A DNA stretch of 64,000 nucleotides from Protaetiibacter larvae (GCF_008365275.1 NZ_CP043504.1:1-64000), one strand, 5' to 3'; positions 1-11,526 are shown, numbered from the stretch's first letter. Notes: a model not told the origin generated them from the letters alone. Numbers and translations are program-made.

Positions 1-343
1 CGAGGAACTCGCCGAACTGCCACATGATCTCGCCGAACAGCTCGTAGTAGGGCGAGGCGATGAGCTGCACCGAGAGGATCCAGCCGACCGCGATGGCCAG
101 GTAGACGCCCGCGAACACGCCCGTCGCCACCAGCAGCGCGGTCTCGGCGGGGGTGCGGCGCGGGGCGGACGCGGCCGCGGCACCCGCCGCGTCCGGATCG
201 AACCCGTCGGAGCCGGCCGCGACGAGCGGATCGGATGCGACGCGCAGCCGAGGCGCGGACTGCCCGCGGGCGTCGTCCCCCGCCCAGCTCAGCGCCTCGT
301 CGTCATCCGGTTCCTCGCCGGGGACCTCTGGGCGTGTGCTCAC
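1..343 (-). CDS. Predicted membrane protein, 3' end cut by the window
   Basis: GTG at 343 opens a frame that stays open to the left edge (114 codons seen). The N-terminus is acidic and low-complexity (it begins STRPEVPGEEPDDDE), with an Ala/Pro-rich stretch to about residue 63. A hydrophobic segment follows at roughly residues 68-92 (VATGVFAGVYLAIAVGWIL), so it is probably a membrane protein with a cytoplasmic acidic tail. A GAGGG stretch lies directly against the GTG. I recall small actinobacterial proteins of this kind that are sometimes labelled as polymerase gamma/tau in databases, but nothing seen here supports that role. Function unknown. Confidence 0.6.
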   Translation of the reverse strand, partial: MSTRPEVPGEEPDDDEALSWAGDDARGQSAPRLRVASDPLVAAGSDGFDPDAAGAAAASAPRRTPAETALLVATGVFAGVYLAIAVGWILSVQLIASPYYELFGEIMWQFGEFL

Positions 344-385
344 CCCTCGATCCAACCGCATCCCGCGTGCAGACGCATGCGAGAC

Positions 386-2710
386 TCAGCCCGCAGGGTA
401 TCGATCGTGAGTCAAGTTGTAGTACTCCTCGCTCTCGGTGATTGCGGCACGGGTCGCCGTGTCGCCGTTGGCCACGATGAACGACGTCCAGAATGCGAGA
501 CCTCTGGCGTCAGGGCTCCGTCCGAGATACGAGGCGTACATCCATCCGACTCGGGATCGAGCGACCTCCGGTGCCCGCCACAGCGCATCCACCACGACCT
601 GCCGGCCCTCGGACCTGGACCGGTTCGACCAGTAGTCGAGACCGGCCTGGTCGGCATACCGCCCCATCAGGTCCGCGTACAGGCACCGCACAAACGCCCA
701 GGGGTTGTAGTCACCTGGCCGCAGGGCGCCGCTGGTCCGGTCGAGCCACCCCAGGACATCGGTCGTCAAGGCGCATCCGCCACCGCCGACGATCCCCGCA
801 AGCATGGCGTACTCCGCGGATGCGAAGAACTGCCGCTCGATGTCGTCGGTCGTGATGCGCCCCGCCTTCATCTGCTGCAGCCACCACATGCGGCCGCTCG
901 CATCCGCACTACGTCCCAGGATGCCCTCGTAGGCGGCGTCGATACGGATCAGCCGGTACTCGTCGCTCGTGGCGAAGCTCCGGACGATCGCCGAGCGCGG
1001 GGCGCCGTTCTCCACGTTCGCCGCCCACCATGCCAAGTCTTTCGGCGACGGCTCCCGTCCGAGGAAATCCTCGTAGAGCGAGCGGACGAATGCGGTCGTC
1101 GCGGTCGAGAACCCGGGAGGCACGAGAGTCGCCGGGTACTGCGCACGCTCGCCCTCTGAGAGCTCGATCGGATCGGAGAGGGCGAAGCCGACACGTTGCC
1201 CATTCCGGTAGCGAAGGTCCACACGGTAGGTCCCTGGCATCAGATCGTTGATCTCGAAGCTGCCGTCGGCCGCGACCGGCCGAGGATCACCGGTCGTCAT
1301 CCACGCCTGGCTGAACTCCGAGTAGATGCGCAACTCCGCCGTGACCAGCCCGGCGGCAAGGTCCTCAGGCAGCACTCCGGCGACGGTGCCCTCGATGGCG
1401 GCGCCCCGGTAGAGGACGACGTCGACGTCCTCGCGCCGCTGACCGGCGGCCAGTTCAAGGTAGTCGGCACCGAGATAGGGATTCTTGTGGTTCCAAGTCT
1501 GGATCGAGTACGTCGCGTCGGAGTCCACGAAGGTGAATCGATACCGTCCGGCTAGTGCGGGCTCGTAGACGAAGCGGCCATCTGCATCCGTCACGACCTC
1601 GAGCTCTTCCACGAAGACGTGGGACGGGGTGAAGCGGTCGATGTACACCGTGACATCCGCGACGGGATCGCCCCCGGTGTTGGTGACCCTCCCGGCGATC
1701 CCCGAGGACTTCGCGAGCACTTTCGATACCGTCGTGGATCCGGCGATCGGTACGCGGATCTGCTCCGTGCTGCTGGTGAACGCTCCGTCGGTGCCGACGA
1801 ACTCGTACTTGATGCGAGCGCTGCCGGCGGGCGCGTCGGGGAATGCAAACCGACCGCTCTCGTCGGTCGACGTCGTGGCGATGGGAGCGTCGAATATGGT
1901 GTACAGACCCACGGTGACTTCCCCGGATGTCGCAGGCCTCGAGGTCGAGCCGAGGAAGACCTGGCCGCCGTAGGCCACTCGTCGCTGAAGGCCCGTGTTC
2001 GCGCCCGTAACCGAATTCCAGACGAGCTCGACTGCGGCGCTGCCGACGTCGAAGCGAGCACCGCTTCCGCGATAGGTGAAGGTGAGAGTGTAGTAACCCC
2101 ACTGCAGCGACGGGATCGTGTAGCTGCCATCCGCGGCGGTGACCACGGACCGCCCGAGTTCGGCGACCGCGGGACCGCCGGGATCAGATGCCCGCGCCCA
2201 GGTCACCTCGACCTCATCCGCGCCGGCCGGGATCGCGGCTCCACTGTCGGATGCCCCGAGCCATACGATTCCGCTGACCTGCTTCAACGTCGGCATGGTG
2301 AAGTTGATGACCTTGGGGCTCGCCGTGAGGTCGACGGCAGCGCGGTTGTTGAGCTGCGGAACCCCGATGGAGAGGTATGCGCTCTGGAAGCTGCCTGAGC
2401 CGCGATACTCGAACCACACGCGATACGTACCGAGCGGAAGTCCCGCCATCTGGTACGACCCGCCCGGTCCGACGGGTACCCCCGGAGCATCCCAGATACC
2501 CGTGAAGTCGGAACCTACCCGACGTTCGTAGTAGACAGCCACCTCGCCCGCTGCGATGGCTGCACCGCCCTCCAGGCTCACCATGCCCGAGATCGACGAG
2601 GTGACCTCGTCGAGGCTCGGGGCGGCCTCTGCGGGAGCGGCCGCGGCGACGCTCATCGCCAGCAACGCGCTCATCGCCATGGCGACGCGGAGTCCACGTT
2701 TCGACGGCAT
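386..2710 (-). CDS. Secreted carboxypeptidase-regulatory-like / DUF4214 repeat protein
   Basis: 774 aa. The start is ATG 2710, preceded by GGAGTTGG/GAGGAG spacing that fits; the longer frame to 2920 reads through a decayed repeat and has no coding character. Residues 1-30 are a signal peptide (MPSKRGLRVAMAMSALLAMS, cleavage near AEAAP). The middle is a string of beta-sandwich repeats with G-x-Y-x(n)-L-P-x-G-x-Y signatures (for example GSYTIPSLQWGYYTLTF), as in carboxypeptidase regulatory-like domains. The last ~180 residues hold three DUF4214 units (FVRSLYEDFLGREPS, YEGILGRSADASG, YASYLGRSPDARG). DUF4214 proteins are extracellular, often cell-surface or adhesin-related. No membrane anchor or sorting signal is seen, so it is probably released. 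Function in detail unknown. Confidence 0.8.
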   Translation of the reverse strand: MPSKRGLRVAMAMSALLAMSVAAAAPAEAAPSLDEVTSSISGMVSLEGGAAIAAGEVAVYYERRVGSDFTGIWDAPGVPVGPGGSYQMAGLPLGTYRVWFEYRGSGSFQSAYLSIGVPQLNNRAAVDLTASPKVINFTMPTLKQVSGIVWLGASDSGAAIPAGADEVEVTWARASDPGGPAVAELGRSVVTAADGSYTIPSLQWGYYTLTFTYRGSGARFDVGSAAVELVWNSVTGANTGLQRRVAYGGQVFLGSTSRPATSGEVTVGLYTIFDAPIATTSTDESGRFAFPDAPAGSARIKYEFVGTDGAFTSSTEQIRVPIAGSTTVSKVLAKSSGIAGRVTNTGGDPVADVTVYIDRFTPSHVFVEELEVVTDADGRFVYEPALAGRYRFTFVDSDATYSIQTWNHKNPYLGADYLELAAGQRREDVDVVLYRGAAIEGTVAGVLPEDLAAGLVTAELRIYSEFSQAWMTTGDPRPVAADGSFEINDLMPGTYRVDLRYRNGQRVGFALSDPIELSEGERAQYPATLVPPGFSTATTAFVRSLYEDFLGREPSPKDLAWWAANVENGAPRSAIVRSFATSDEYRLIRIDAAYEGILGRSADASGRMWWLQQMKAGRITTDDIERQFFASAEYAMLAGIVGGGGCALTTDVLGWLDRTSGALRPGDYNPWAFVRCLYADLMGRYADQAGLDYWSNRSRSEGRQVVVDALWRAPEVARSRVGWMYASYLGRSPDARGLAFWTSFIVANGDTATRAAITESEEYYNLTHDRYPAG

Positions 2711-2792
2711 CCAACTCCTCAGTTCACTTCGGGGCAGAGCCGCTGACGGCGATCTGTGAGGGAACCATAGCATTTGACGCGACGCCCACAAG

Positions 2793-2827
2793 GCCTCGAG
2801 CGGGAGCCGTTTCTCCCGCCCCGAGGC
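2793..2827 (-). terminator. Hairpin downstream of the LuxR gene
   Basis: GCCTCGAGCGGGAG (2793-2806) pairs with CTCCCGCCCCGAGGC (2813-2827) apart from a small bulge; the loop is 6 nt. It lies 110 nt past the stop of the LuxR gene at 2938 and shares its right half with the ilvC terminator copy at 5893-5915. Probably a transcription terminator; no T-run, as is common in high-GC genomes. Confidence 0.5.
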
Positions 2828-2914
2828 CACGGCTCCAGCCGCGCCATGGACAGCCGACTCAGCGGGCGGCGGGGCCCTCGGTGTCGTCGGCGTCCTGGTC
2901 GGCGATGCAGCGCT
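2808..2914 (-). repeat. Decayed copy of the ilvC 3' end and terminator
   Basis: Positions 2808-2897 match 5895-5985 at about 85 of 91 positions (five substitutions and one gap). The match covers the right arm of the ilvC terminator, the ilvC stop codon and its last codons. The match then jumps: 2898-2914 equals 6091-6107 (16 of 17), so 105 nt of ilvC are missing between two GCGTCCTG direct repeats (5978-5985 and 6083-6090 in ilvC). This is a non-coding remnant that ends just outside the LuxR gene. Confidence 0.85.
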
Positions 2915-2937
2915 GCCCACCAGCGCCTCGGCGCGCG

Positions 2938-5721
2938 TCAGAAATCGAGAATGCCGTCGTCGGCCGTCGCGCCGAGGATCTTCGCGAGCTCGGCGCGCGA
3001 GTGGATGCCGAGTTTGCGGTACACGTTGCCGAGGTGGAACTCGACGGTCTTGACCGTCACGAACTGCGAGCGGGCGATCTCACGATTGCGCTTGCCGTGG
3101 GCGGCCACCTCGGCGATGCGCAACTCGCTGGCCGTCAACAGCGCCAGCCGGTCGTCGGAGGGGAGCGCCGACTCCCCCGGGGCTGCGCGGGCGAGCACCT
3201 CGCGGGCCCGTGTCGCGAGCGGCACTGCACCCTCGGCGAGCGCATAGCGCAGGGCATCCCGCGCGTGATGCTGCGCCACCTCGTCGTGACCGCGCGCGAG
3301 AGCGAGCTCGGCGAGACCCAGCTGCGCCTCCGCCGCCTGCGGGTAGTGGTCGTCGACGAGCTCCAGGGCGCGCCGGTAGAGCGCCTCCCGCGCCGCGGGA
3401 TCCGTTTCGAGCCCCGCGACGGCGACGATCCGGGTGGCCTTGCTGTGGGCGGGCGCGGATGCGGGGGCGAGCTCGGCGGCGCTCCGCAGCACGCGACGCG
3501 CGGCATCCGGCTGCCCCAGCTGCGCGTACGCCTCGGCGAGCGGGACGCGCCAATCCTCCCCCAGCGTCGCCAGCAGGTTGGGGCCGTCGGCCAGCCGGGC
3601 ACGGGCGAAGGCGATGGCCTCCTCCGGCTCGCCGGCCGCCACGAGGTACATGAGCTGGGCGGCGAGGCCCACCGACGCGAATCCGGCCGGCTGGGGTCCG
3701 GGATCCAGCCGTGCGACCTCCCCCGCGAGCTCGACCTCGCCGGTGTACAGGTAGCCCTTGGCGAGGAAGTACTGCATCGCGGGGAAGTAGTTGCGCCAGC
3801 CGAGCTCGGACGCGCCCCGCGCCGCCTCGAGGTCGGCGAGGCCCGCGCGCAGGCGCCCGTGCGCGATCCGCAGCGCGCCACGCGCGTAGCTCGCCGTGCC
3901 GAAGGCCTGCACGCTTCCGGAGTCGCGCGCGTCGGCGAGCGCGGCCGTCAGCCAGAACTCCCCCTCCGCGAACAGGCTCAGGTAGTTGAGGGCCCCGGAG
4001 AGCATGTAGGTCAGCGGGTCGTCGCCGATCCCGGGACGGATGCCGCGTCCATCGCCGAGCGCACGCAGCGCGTACTCGGCTCCGCCGTCCCGACCGGACA
4101 GTGCGAAGGCGAGCGCGGCCACGCCGAACAGCGCCCGGTCGGCGTCGGTGTCCTCCTCGGGCGGCCACGGTTCGATCTGCTGCAGTTCGGCGAGCACCTC
4201 GCCGAGCGGCTCCGGGGAGAAGGTGAGCTCGTTCGCGGCGGTCTTGCCGAGCACGAGGCGCCGCTCGCGGTCGCTCACCCCCGGGATCGCGGCCATCGTC
4301 ACGCGCGCGCCCGCGTACGCCTCCCCCGCCGTCGCGTAGTCGCCGGCCATGTAGGCCGCGTCTCCCAGCTCGAGGAGACGGTCCGCCTTGACCCGCGGGT
4401 CCTCTCCCGCGCGCGTCGCCTGCCGCATGAGCTCGAGCCCCGCCGCGGGGTCGCCGGCGAGCACGCGGGCGCGCCCCTCCTCGAGCAGCAGCCGGCCCGT
4501 CTCCTCGGGCGCGATCCCGCCCTCGATGCGAGCCCGCGCGAAGAAGCGCGCGGCCAGCTGAGCGTTGCCCGACTGCAGCGCGAGCCGCGCCGCCTCCGAG
4601 ATCGAGCGCGCGCGCTCGACGTCGCCCGCGGGATCCGTCTCCACCTCGTGCGCCGCGATCGCCACCGGCGGCGCGCCGGCCGCGCGCAACGCCCCCGCCA
4701 CCCGGGCGTGCAGCTGCGCCCGGCGGACCGCGCCGAGGCCGTCGAGCACCCCCTCGATGACGATCGGATGCGTCGGAACGACCGCGTCTCCGCGCGTCAC
4801 GAGCAGGCCGGCCGCGTCGAGCACGGGAAGCAGCCCCGCGATCCGCTCGGACGTCACTCCGGCGGCGTGCGCGAGCACGGTCGGGGAGATCCCGTCGGCG
4901 GCGATCGCGGCCGTCTCGACCACCTCCCGCGCGTCGGCGGGCAGCTGCGCGAGGCGAGCCAGGAGCCCCTCGCGCACCCGGGCCGGGCTCGCCTCGAGCC
5001 CGTGCGCGATGAGTTCGTGCACGTAGAACGGCACCCCGCCGCTCGCATGCAGCACGCGCGCTGGGTCGACATCCGCGGATCCGCCGATTGTGGCGATCGC
5101 ATCGAGCGAGAGCGGGCGCGGTTCGTGCAGCACGCTGCGCGGCGCGGCCGCGATGGTGGCGAGATCCGCCTCGACCGCCGCGTCGAGGGGCGGCCGGGTG
5201 GCCACGACGACCGCGACCCGCTCGGTCGACAGCTTCGCCAGCAAGGTGGTGAGGAGTCGACGGCTCGCATCGTCGGCCCAGTGCAGGTCGTCGACGACGA
5301 GCAGCACCGGCTCGTGCTCGGCGAGCGAGGCGACGAGCCAGTGCACCGCGTAGGCGAGTGCCATGGGCTCGGCGGTCGCGTGCCCCCTGATGAGGTCGCG
5401 CACCAGCCGGGCCGGACCGTCGAAGCTCGAGTCGTCGGCGGCGAGTGCGTCGGCGCCGAACCAGTCCCAGACGAGCCCGAACGCGGCCTGCGAGCTCAGC
5501 ACCGTGAAGCCGGCTCGCCGCACCCGGAATCCGCGATCGGACGCCGTGCGCGTGGCGGCGTCGAGCAGCGACGACTTGCCGATGCCGGGCTCGCCGCGAA
5601 GCACGACAGTGCGGGCGCGGCCGGCCGCTGCCTCATCCAGCGCGCGCACGATGGCGGCGAGTTCGGCGGAGCGTTCGAGAAGAATGGGCACGAAACGGGC
5701 GGTCACAGGGTACGGAGTCAC
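2938..5721 (-). CDS. LuxR-family large ATP-binding (LAL/MalT-like) transcriptional regulator
   Basis: 927 aa from GTG 5721; in-frame GTGs at 5706 and 5689 are also possible starts, and none has a clear ribosome site. The N-terminal AAA/STAND ATPase has a Walker A GEPGIGKS at residues 43-50 and a Walker B VLLVVDDLHWAD at about 138-149. A long alpha-helical, TPR-like middle follows. The C-terminal ~60 residues are a LuxR helix-turn-helix (LTASELRIAEVAAHGKRN...VKTVEFHLGNVYRKLGI). Such regulators usually hydrolyse ATP on binding an inducer and activate nearby catabolic or secondary-metabolism genes. The gene lies between ilvC and a decayed copy of the ilvC 3' end, so it looks like a later arrival rather than part of the ilv operon. 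The ligand and target genes cannot be read from the sequence. Confidence 0.9.
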   Translation of the reverse strand: MTPYPVTARFVPILLERSAELAAIVRALDEAAAGRARTVVLRGEPGIGKSSLLDAATRTASDRGFRVRRAGFTVLSSQAAFGLVWDWFGADALAADDSSFDGPARLVRDLIRGHATAEPMALAYAVHWLVASLAEHEPVLLVVDDLHWADDASRRLLTTLLAKLSTERVAVVVATRPPLDAAVEADLATIAAAPRSVLHEPRPLSLDAIATIGGSADVDPARVLHASGGVPFYVHELIAHGLEASPARVREGLLARLAQLPADAREVVETAAIAADGISPTVLAHAAGVTSERIAGLLPVLDAAGLLVTRGDAVVPTHPIVIEGVLDGLGAVRRAQLHARVAGALRAAGAPPVAIAAHEVETDPAGDVERARSISEAARLALQSGNAQLAARFFARARIEGGIAPEETGRLLLEEGRARVLAGDPAAGLELMRQATRAGEDPRVKADRLLELGDAAYMAGDYATAGEAYAGARVTMAAIPGVSDRERRLVLGKTAANELTFSPEPLGEVLAELQQIEPWPPEEDTDADRALFGVAALAFALSGRDGGAEYALRALGDGRGIRPGIGDDPLTYMLSGALNYLSLFAEGEFWLTAALADARDSGSVQAFGTASYARGALRIAHGRLRAGLADLEAARGASELGWRNYFPAMQYFLAKGYLYTGEVELAGEVARLDPGPQPAGFASVGLAAQLMYLVAAGEPEEAIAFARARLADGPNLLATLGEDWRVPLAEAYAQLGQPDAARRVLRSAAELAPASAPAHSKATRIVAVAGLETDPAAREALYRRALELVDDHYPQAAEAQLGLAELALARGHDEVAQHHARDALRYALAEGAVPLATRAREVLARAAPGESALPSDDRLALLTASELRIAEVAAHGKRNREIARSQFVTVKTVEFHLGNVYRKLGIHSRAELAKILGATADDGILDF

Positions 5722-5865
5722 GGACGCCGACGAAGGGCGCTGGTTCGATCCTGCCGACCGCGGAACACTCTCGCCGCCCCCAGTTGAGGCGTCAACAACC
5801 TCGTCTCGCGGGACGGCGCGGTCGCGGGGTGCGGGGTCGCGCGGGGCGGCGGGGCAACCCGGTGC

Positions 5866-5894
5866 GGCGGGAGAAACGACAACGGGGCGGGAGT

Positions 5895-5907
<13 letters not shown>
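5866..5907. terminator. ilvC terminator, strong bidirectional hairpin
   Basis: GGCGGGAGAAACGAC (5866-5880) pairs perfectly over 15 bp with GTCGTTTCTCCCGCC (5893-5907), with a 12-nt loop. It lies 40 nt beyond the ilvC stop (5947, minus strand) and ends the ilvBNC transcript. The remaining 5722-5865 stretch holds no gene I can support. Confidence 0.75.
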
Positions 5908-7509
<1,602 letters not shown>

Positions 7510-9318
7510 TTACTCCTCTTCCCACGCGGGCGCGTGGTCGCGCGCGTACTGCACCTGCGAGTTGCCGACGCCCTGCGGCACCATGGGCCACACCATCGCG
7601 TCGCGGCTCACCACGAAATCGATGACCACCGGCCGGTCGTTGGTCTCGATCGCGAGCGTGATCGCCGCGTCGATCTCCTCCTTCTTCGTGACGCGGATGC
7701 CGAGAGCGCCATACGCCTCGGCCAGCTTCACGAAGTCGGGCACCATCCGGGTGGTGTTCTCGCCGTCGAGGGCCCCCGTGTTGAGGTCGGTGAAGGAGTG
7801 GCGGCCGTCGTAGAACAGCGTCTGCCACTGGCGCACCATGCCGAGCGAGGAGTTGTTGATGATCGCGACCTTGATCGGGATGTCGTTGATGGTGCAGGTG
7901 GCGAGCTCCTGATTGGTCATCTGGAAGCATCCGTCGCCGTCGATCGCCCACACCAGCCGGTCGGGCTGGGCGACCTTCGCACCCATCGCGGCCGGGATCG
8001 AGTAGCCCATGGTGCCGGCGCCGCCGGAGTTGAGCCAGGCGTGCGGGCGCTCGTAGTCGATGAACTGGGCGGCCCACATCTGGTGCTGGCCGACGCCCGC
8101 CGCGTAGACCGCCTCGGGTCCGGACAGCGCGCCGATCCGCTGGATGACGTACTGCGGCGAGAGCAGGCCATCCTCCGGCTCGGTGTAGCCGAGCGGATAG
8201 TTGGCCCGCAGCTGCTCGAGGCGCGCCCACCACTCGGCCGTGTCGGGCACGATCGCCTGATCGCGGAAGGCGTCGATGAGGTCGATGATCACCTCGCGCG
8301 CGTCCCCCACGATCGGCACGTCGGCGTGGCGGATCTTGCCGATCTCGGCGGGGTCGATGTCGACGTGCACGACCTTGGCATCCGGGGCGAAGTCGCTCAC
8401 CTTGCCGGTCACGCGGTCGTCGAAGCGGGCGCCGAGCGACACGATGAGGTCGGATTCCTGCAGCGCGAGCACCGCGGGAACCGAGCCGTGCATGCCCGGC
8501 ATGCCGAGGTGCTGCGGGTGCGAGTCGGGGAACGCCCCGCGCGCCATGAGGGTCGTCACGACGGGGGCGCCGGTCAGCTCGGCGAGCTTCAGCAGCTCCT
8601 TGGACGCCTCGGCGCGGATGACGCCGCCGCCCACGTAGAGCACCGGGCGGTGGGCCGCCGCGATGAGCTCGGCCGCCGACTGGATCTGCTTGCCGTGCGC
8701 CTTGGTCACCGGGCGGTATCCGGGCAGCTCGACCTTCGGCGGCCAGATGAACGGCGCCGAGTTCTGCTGCGCATCCTTCGTGATGTCCACGAGCACCGGG
8801 CCGGGGCGGCCGGTCGTGGCGATCAGGTACGCCGCCGCGAGCGTCGCCGGCACCTGGGCCGGATCGGTGACGAGGAAGGAGTGCTTGGTGATCGGCATCG
8901 TGATGCCCACGATGTCGACCTCCTGGAACGCGTCGGTGCCCATCGAGGTCGAGAACACCTGGCCGGTAATCGCGAGCAGCGGCACCGAGTCCATGTGCGC
9001 ATCCGCGATGGCGGTGACCAGGTTGGTGGCCCCGGGGCCGGAGGTCGCGATCGCGACGCCGACCTTCCCGGATGCGGCGGCGTAGCCCTCGGCCGCGTGG
9101 CCGGCGCCCTGCTCGTGGCGCACGAGGATGTGGCGGACGGCCGTGGAGGCCATCAGCTCGTCGTAGAACGGCATGATGGCGCCGCCCGGCAGGCCGAAGA
9201 CGTCGGTGATGCCGAGCTTTTCGAGACTCGCGAGCACGGCACCGGAGCCGGTCAGGATGGGTGGGGCGTCACGCTTGGTCGGCGCCGCGGACGGCGCAGG
9301 CACGGCTGCAGAGGTCAT
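7510..9318 (-). CDS. ilvB: Acetolactate synthase large (catalytic) subunit
   Basis: 602 aa. A thiamine-diphosphate enzyme that condenses pyruvate with pyruvate or 2-oxobutyrate, the first common step of branched-chain amino acid synthesis. Residues 1-24 are an Ala/Pro-rich lead. The N-terminal domain holds the catalytic Glu region ([20 protein letters not shown]), and the C-terminal domain holds the ThDP/Mg site ([15 protein letters not shown]...NN). ATG 9318 has GGAAGA upstream. First gene of ilvBNC; a possible leader-attenuator lies at 9351-9449. Confidence 0.97.
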   Translation of the reverse strand: MTSAAVPAPSAAPTKRDAPPILTGSGAVLASLEKLGITDVFGLPGGAIMPFYDELMASTAVRHILVRHEQGAGHAAEGYAAASGKVGVAIATSGPGATNLVTAIADAHMDSVPLLAITGQVFSTSMGTDAFQEVDIVGITMPITKHSFLVTDPAQVPATLAAAYLIATTGRPGPVLVDITKDAQQNSAPFIWPPKVELPGYRPVTKAHGKQIQSAAELIAAAHRPVLYVGGGVIRAEASKELLKLAELTGAPVVTTLMARGAFPDSHPQHLGMPGMHGSVPAVLALQESDLIVSLGARFDDRVTGKVSDFAPDAKVVHVDIDPAEIGKIRHADVPIVGDAREVIIDLIDAFRDQAIVPDTAEWWARLEQLRANYPLGYTEPEDGLLSPQYVIQRIGALSGPEAVYAAGVGQHQMWAAQFIDYERPHAWLNSGGAGTMGYSIPAAMGAKVAQPDRLVWAIDGDGCFQMTNQELATCTINDIPIKVAIINNSSLGMVRQWQTLFYDGRHSFTDLNTGALDGENTTRMVPDFVKLAEAYGALGIRVTKKEEIDAAITLAIETNDRPVVIDFVVSRDAMVWPMVPQGVGNSQVQYARDHAPAWEEE

Positions 9319-9350
9319 GAGTGTCTTCCGAAAGGTGGCAGTCGGTGGGA

Positions 9351-9449
9351 ATCAGGGCGTGAAGCGCGCGAATGACGTCGTCGCCCTGATCAGATGCCGC
9401 GACCCGCTTGTGATGCGAGCCGCGCCCACTCCAGGACTGGTTGTGCCAC
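9351..9449 (-). promoter_or_regulatory. Possible ilvB leader: short ORF plus hairpin
   Basis: On the minus strand a 19-residue frame from GTG 9449 to TGA 9390-9392 contains several Val, Leu and Ile codons (it starts MAQPVLEW and ends GRGI). Its stop sits in the stem of a 9-bp hairpin, CGCCCTGAT (9382-9390) with ATCAGGGCG (9351-9359), 33 nt before ilvB. A TAGCAT box at 9475-9470 could be the -10 element. Attenuation of ilvB by a leader peptide is known in actinobacteria; here it is only an inference, and the leader has no clear ribosome site. Confidence 0.25.
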
Positions 9450-9575
9450 CCGGGTGTCTATCGACAGCAATGCTAGCCGATGTTGCGCGGGCGTTTCACG
9501 GGTGCCCCGCCCCGGCATGGATCGCGCGGAACCCCGCCGGCGGCGCGGCATCCGCCATCCGCCCTCTCCCCGGCC

Positions 9576-9655
9576 AGAAATGCAGGAGACCTGCCGCCGC
9601 GTCCCCGCATCCGCGGGCGCCGCGGCTCCGCATTCGCAGAATCTCCTGCATTTCT
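9576..9655. repeat. 80-bp palindromic element, copy 1 (3' of ilvD)
   Basis: AGAAATGCAGGAGA (9576-9589) is an exact inverted repeat of 9642-9655. The 52-bp core is unlike that of the two other copies (14843-14922, 14984-15063), which have the same 14-bp ends and exactly the same total length. It starts 39 nt beyond the ilvD stop. Probably a terminator-like or mobile palindrome. The rest of the ilvD-ilvB gap (9319-9694) holds the possible ilvB leader and nothing else I can support. Confidence 0.85.
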
Positions 9656-9694
9656 GAGGTGGCGTGGAAGCGGCGGGCGCGACAGGCGCGACGG

Positions 9695-11422
9695 TCAACC
9701 GGTGACGGCGCCCTCGGCGGCCGAGTGCACGAGGCGCGAGTACTTCGCGAGCACGCCGCGCGTGTAGCGCGGAGGCAGCGGCTCCCAGCCCTCGCGACGG
9801 GCGGCCAGCTCGGCCTCGTCCACGAGCAGCTCGATCGAGCGCGAGGCGATGTCGACGCGGATGCGGTCGCCGTCCCGCACGAAGGCGATCGGCCCGGCAT
9901 CCACCGCCTCGGGCGCGATGTGGCCGATGCACAGGCCCGTGGTGCCGCCCGAGAAGCGGCCGTCGGTCAGCAGCAGCACATCCTTGCCGAGGCCCGCGCC
10001 CTTGATGGCCGCGGTGATGGCGAGCATCTCCCGCATCCCCGGCCCGCCCTTGGGGCCCTCGTAGCGGATCACGACCACGTCGCCGTGGTTGATCGTGCCC
10101 TCGGTGAGGGCGTCCATCGCGGCACGCTCGCGGTCGAAGACCCGCGCGGGACCCTCGAAGACGGCGGCGTCGAAGCCGGCCGTCTTCACGACCGCACCCT
10201 CCGGCGCCATGGTGCCGTGCAGGATCGTGAGGCCACCGGTCGCGTGGATCGGGTTGTCGAGCGTGCGCAGCACCTGGCCGTCGAGCGGCGGGATGGGGCC
10301 GATGTCGGCCAGGTTCTCGGCGAGCGTCTTGCCGGTCACGGTGAGCGCGTCGCCGTGCATGAGACCCGCATCCAGCAGCGCCTTCATGAGCACGGGCAGG
10401 CCGCCGCGGCGATCCACGTCGTTCATGACGTAGCGGCCGAAGGGCTTCAGGTCGCCGATGTGCGGCACCTTCGCGCCGATCCGGTTGAAGTCGTCGAGGG
10501 TCAGCTCGACCTCGGCCTCGTGCGCGATCGCGAGCAGGTGCAGCACGATGTTCGTCGAGCCGCCGAGGGCCATGCCGACCGCGATGGCGTTCTCGAAGGC
10601 CTTCTTGGTGAGGATCTGGCGGGCCGTGATGCCCTTCTCGAGCAGCTTCACGACGGCCTCGCCGGAGCGGTGCGCGTAGTAGTCCCGGCGGCGGTCGTAG
10701 CTGGGCGGGCTCGCGGAGCCCGGGATCGACAGACCGAGCGCCTCGGCGACCGAGGCCATCGTGTTGGCGGTGTACATGCCGCCGCAGGCACCCTCGCCGG
10801 GCGCGAAGGCGCACTCGATGGCGTGGGCGTCCTCCTCGGACATGATGCCCGCCTTCACGCCGCCGACCGCCTCGAAGGAGTCGATGATCGTGATGTCCTT
10901 CTCGGTGCCGTCCGAGAGGCGCACCCAGCCGGGAGCGATCGAGCCGGCGTAGAGGAACACGGATGCCAGATCCAGTCGCGCCGCCGCCATGAGCATGCCG
11001 GGGATCGACTTGTCGCATCCGGCGAGCAGCACCGAGCCGTCGAGGCGCTCGGCCTGCATGACGGTCTCGACCGAGTCGGCGATGACCTCGCGCGAGACGA
11101 GCGAGAAGTGCATGCCCTCGTGGCCCATCGAGATGCCGTCCGAGACCGAGACGGTGCCGAACTGCAGCGGGTAGCCACCGCCCGCGTGCACGCCCTCCTT
11201 GGCGGCCTGCGCGAGACGCGCGAGGCTCAGGTTGCAGGGGGTGATCTCGTTCCAGGAGCTCGCGATGCCGATCTGGGACTTGTTCCAGTCGGCGTCCCCC
11301 ATGCCGACGGCGCGCAGCATGCCGCGGGAGGTGGTGGCCTCGATGCCGTCGGTGACGGTGCGCGAGCGGGGCTTGTGGTCGATCACGGGCGCAGGGGTAC
11401 CCGGGGCGGTGCTATCCGGCAT
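9695..11422 (-). CDS. ilvD: Dihydroxy-acid dehydratase
   Basis: 575 aa. An Fe-S enzyme that dehydrates 2,3-dihydroxy acids to 2-oxo acids, the third common step to valine/isoleucine. Cluster-ligand motifs are visible: [15 protein letters not shown] and [12 protein letters not shown], with the early Asn-Glu-Ile-Thr-Pro-Cys ([14 protein letters not shown]). I place the start at ATG 11422 (MPDSTAPG); the frame is open to 11449, but that extension is poly-Gly and non-conserved in look. It is transcribed toward ilvB but is separated from it by 376 nt that contain a palindromic element, so it probably has its own promoter and terminator. Confidence 0.95.
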   Translation of the reverse strand: MPDSTAPGTPAPVIDHKPRSRTVTDGIEATTSRGMLRAVGMGDADWNKSQIGIASSWNEITPCNLSLARLAQAAKEGVHAGGGYPLQFGTVSVSDGISMGHEGMHFSLVSREVIADSVETVMQAERLDGSVLLAGCDKSIPGMLMAAARLDLASVFLYAGSIAPGWVRLSDGTEKDITIIDSFEAVGGVKAGIMSEEDAHAIECAFAPGEGACGGMYTANTMASVAEALGLSIPGSASPPSYDRRRDYYAHRSGEAVVKLLEKGITARQILTKKAFENAIAVGMALGGSTNIVLHLLAIAHEAEVELTLDDFNRIGAKVPHIGDLKPFGRYVMNDVDRRGGLPVLMKALLDAGLMHGDALTVTGKTLAENLADIGPIPPLDGQVLRTLDNPIHATGGLTILHGTMAPEGAVVKTAGFDAAVFEGPARVFDRERAAMDALTEGTINHGDVVVIRYEGPKGGPGMREMLAITAAIKGAGLGKDVLLLTDGRFSGGTTGLCIGHIAPEAVDAGPIAFVRDGDRIRVDIASRSIELLVDEAELAARREGWEPLPPRYTRGVLAKYSRLVHSAAEGAVTG

Positions 11423-11462
11423 GCATCCGAGGTTACCCCCGCCCCCCATCCCCCGCTGACCA

Positions 11463-11526
11463 CCCGCGAGACGTCAGCTGTTGCAGGAATCCGCCTCGAA
11501 ATCCGCAACAACTGACATCTCGCGGG
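11463..11526. terminator. Long imperfect palindrome ending at the otsB stop
   Basis: The 22-nt arms 11463-11484 (starts CCCGCGAGACGTCAG) and 11505-11526 pair at 20 of 22 positions around a 20-nt loop. The right arm abuts the otsB stop codon at 11527, so it would form a strong hairpin at the end of the otsAB transcript. The sequence differs from the 80-bp family but the position and design are alike. Role as terminator is inferred. Confidence 0.65.

Noticed and set aside
5741-5765. GGTTCGATCC, resembling a tRNA T-loop
   Set aside because: The flanking bases do not form the 5-bp T stem and no acceptor, D or anticodon arms are present.
2881-5787. 968-codon plus-strand frame opposite the LuxR gene
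   Set aside because: Its product is Arg/Gly/His-rich without any recognisable domain; it is the antisense shadow of a gene with clear motifs on the minus strand.
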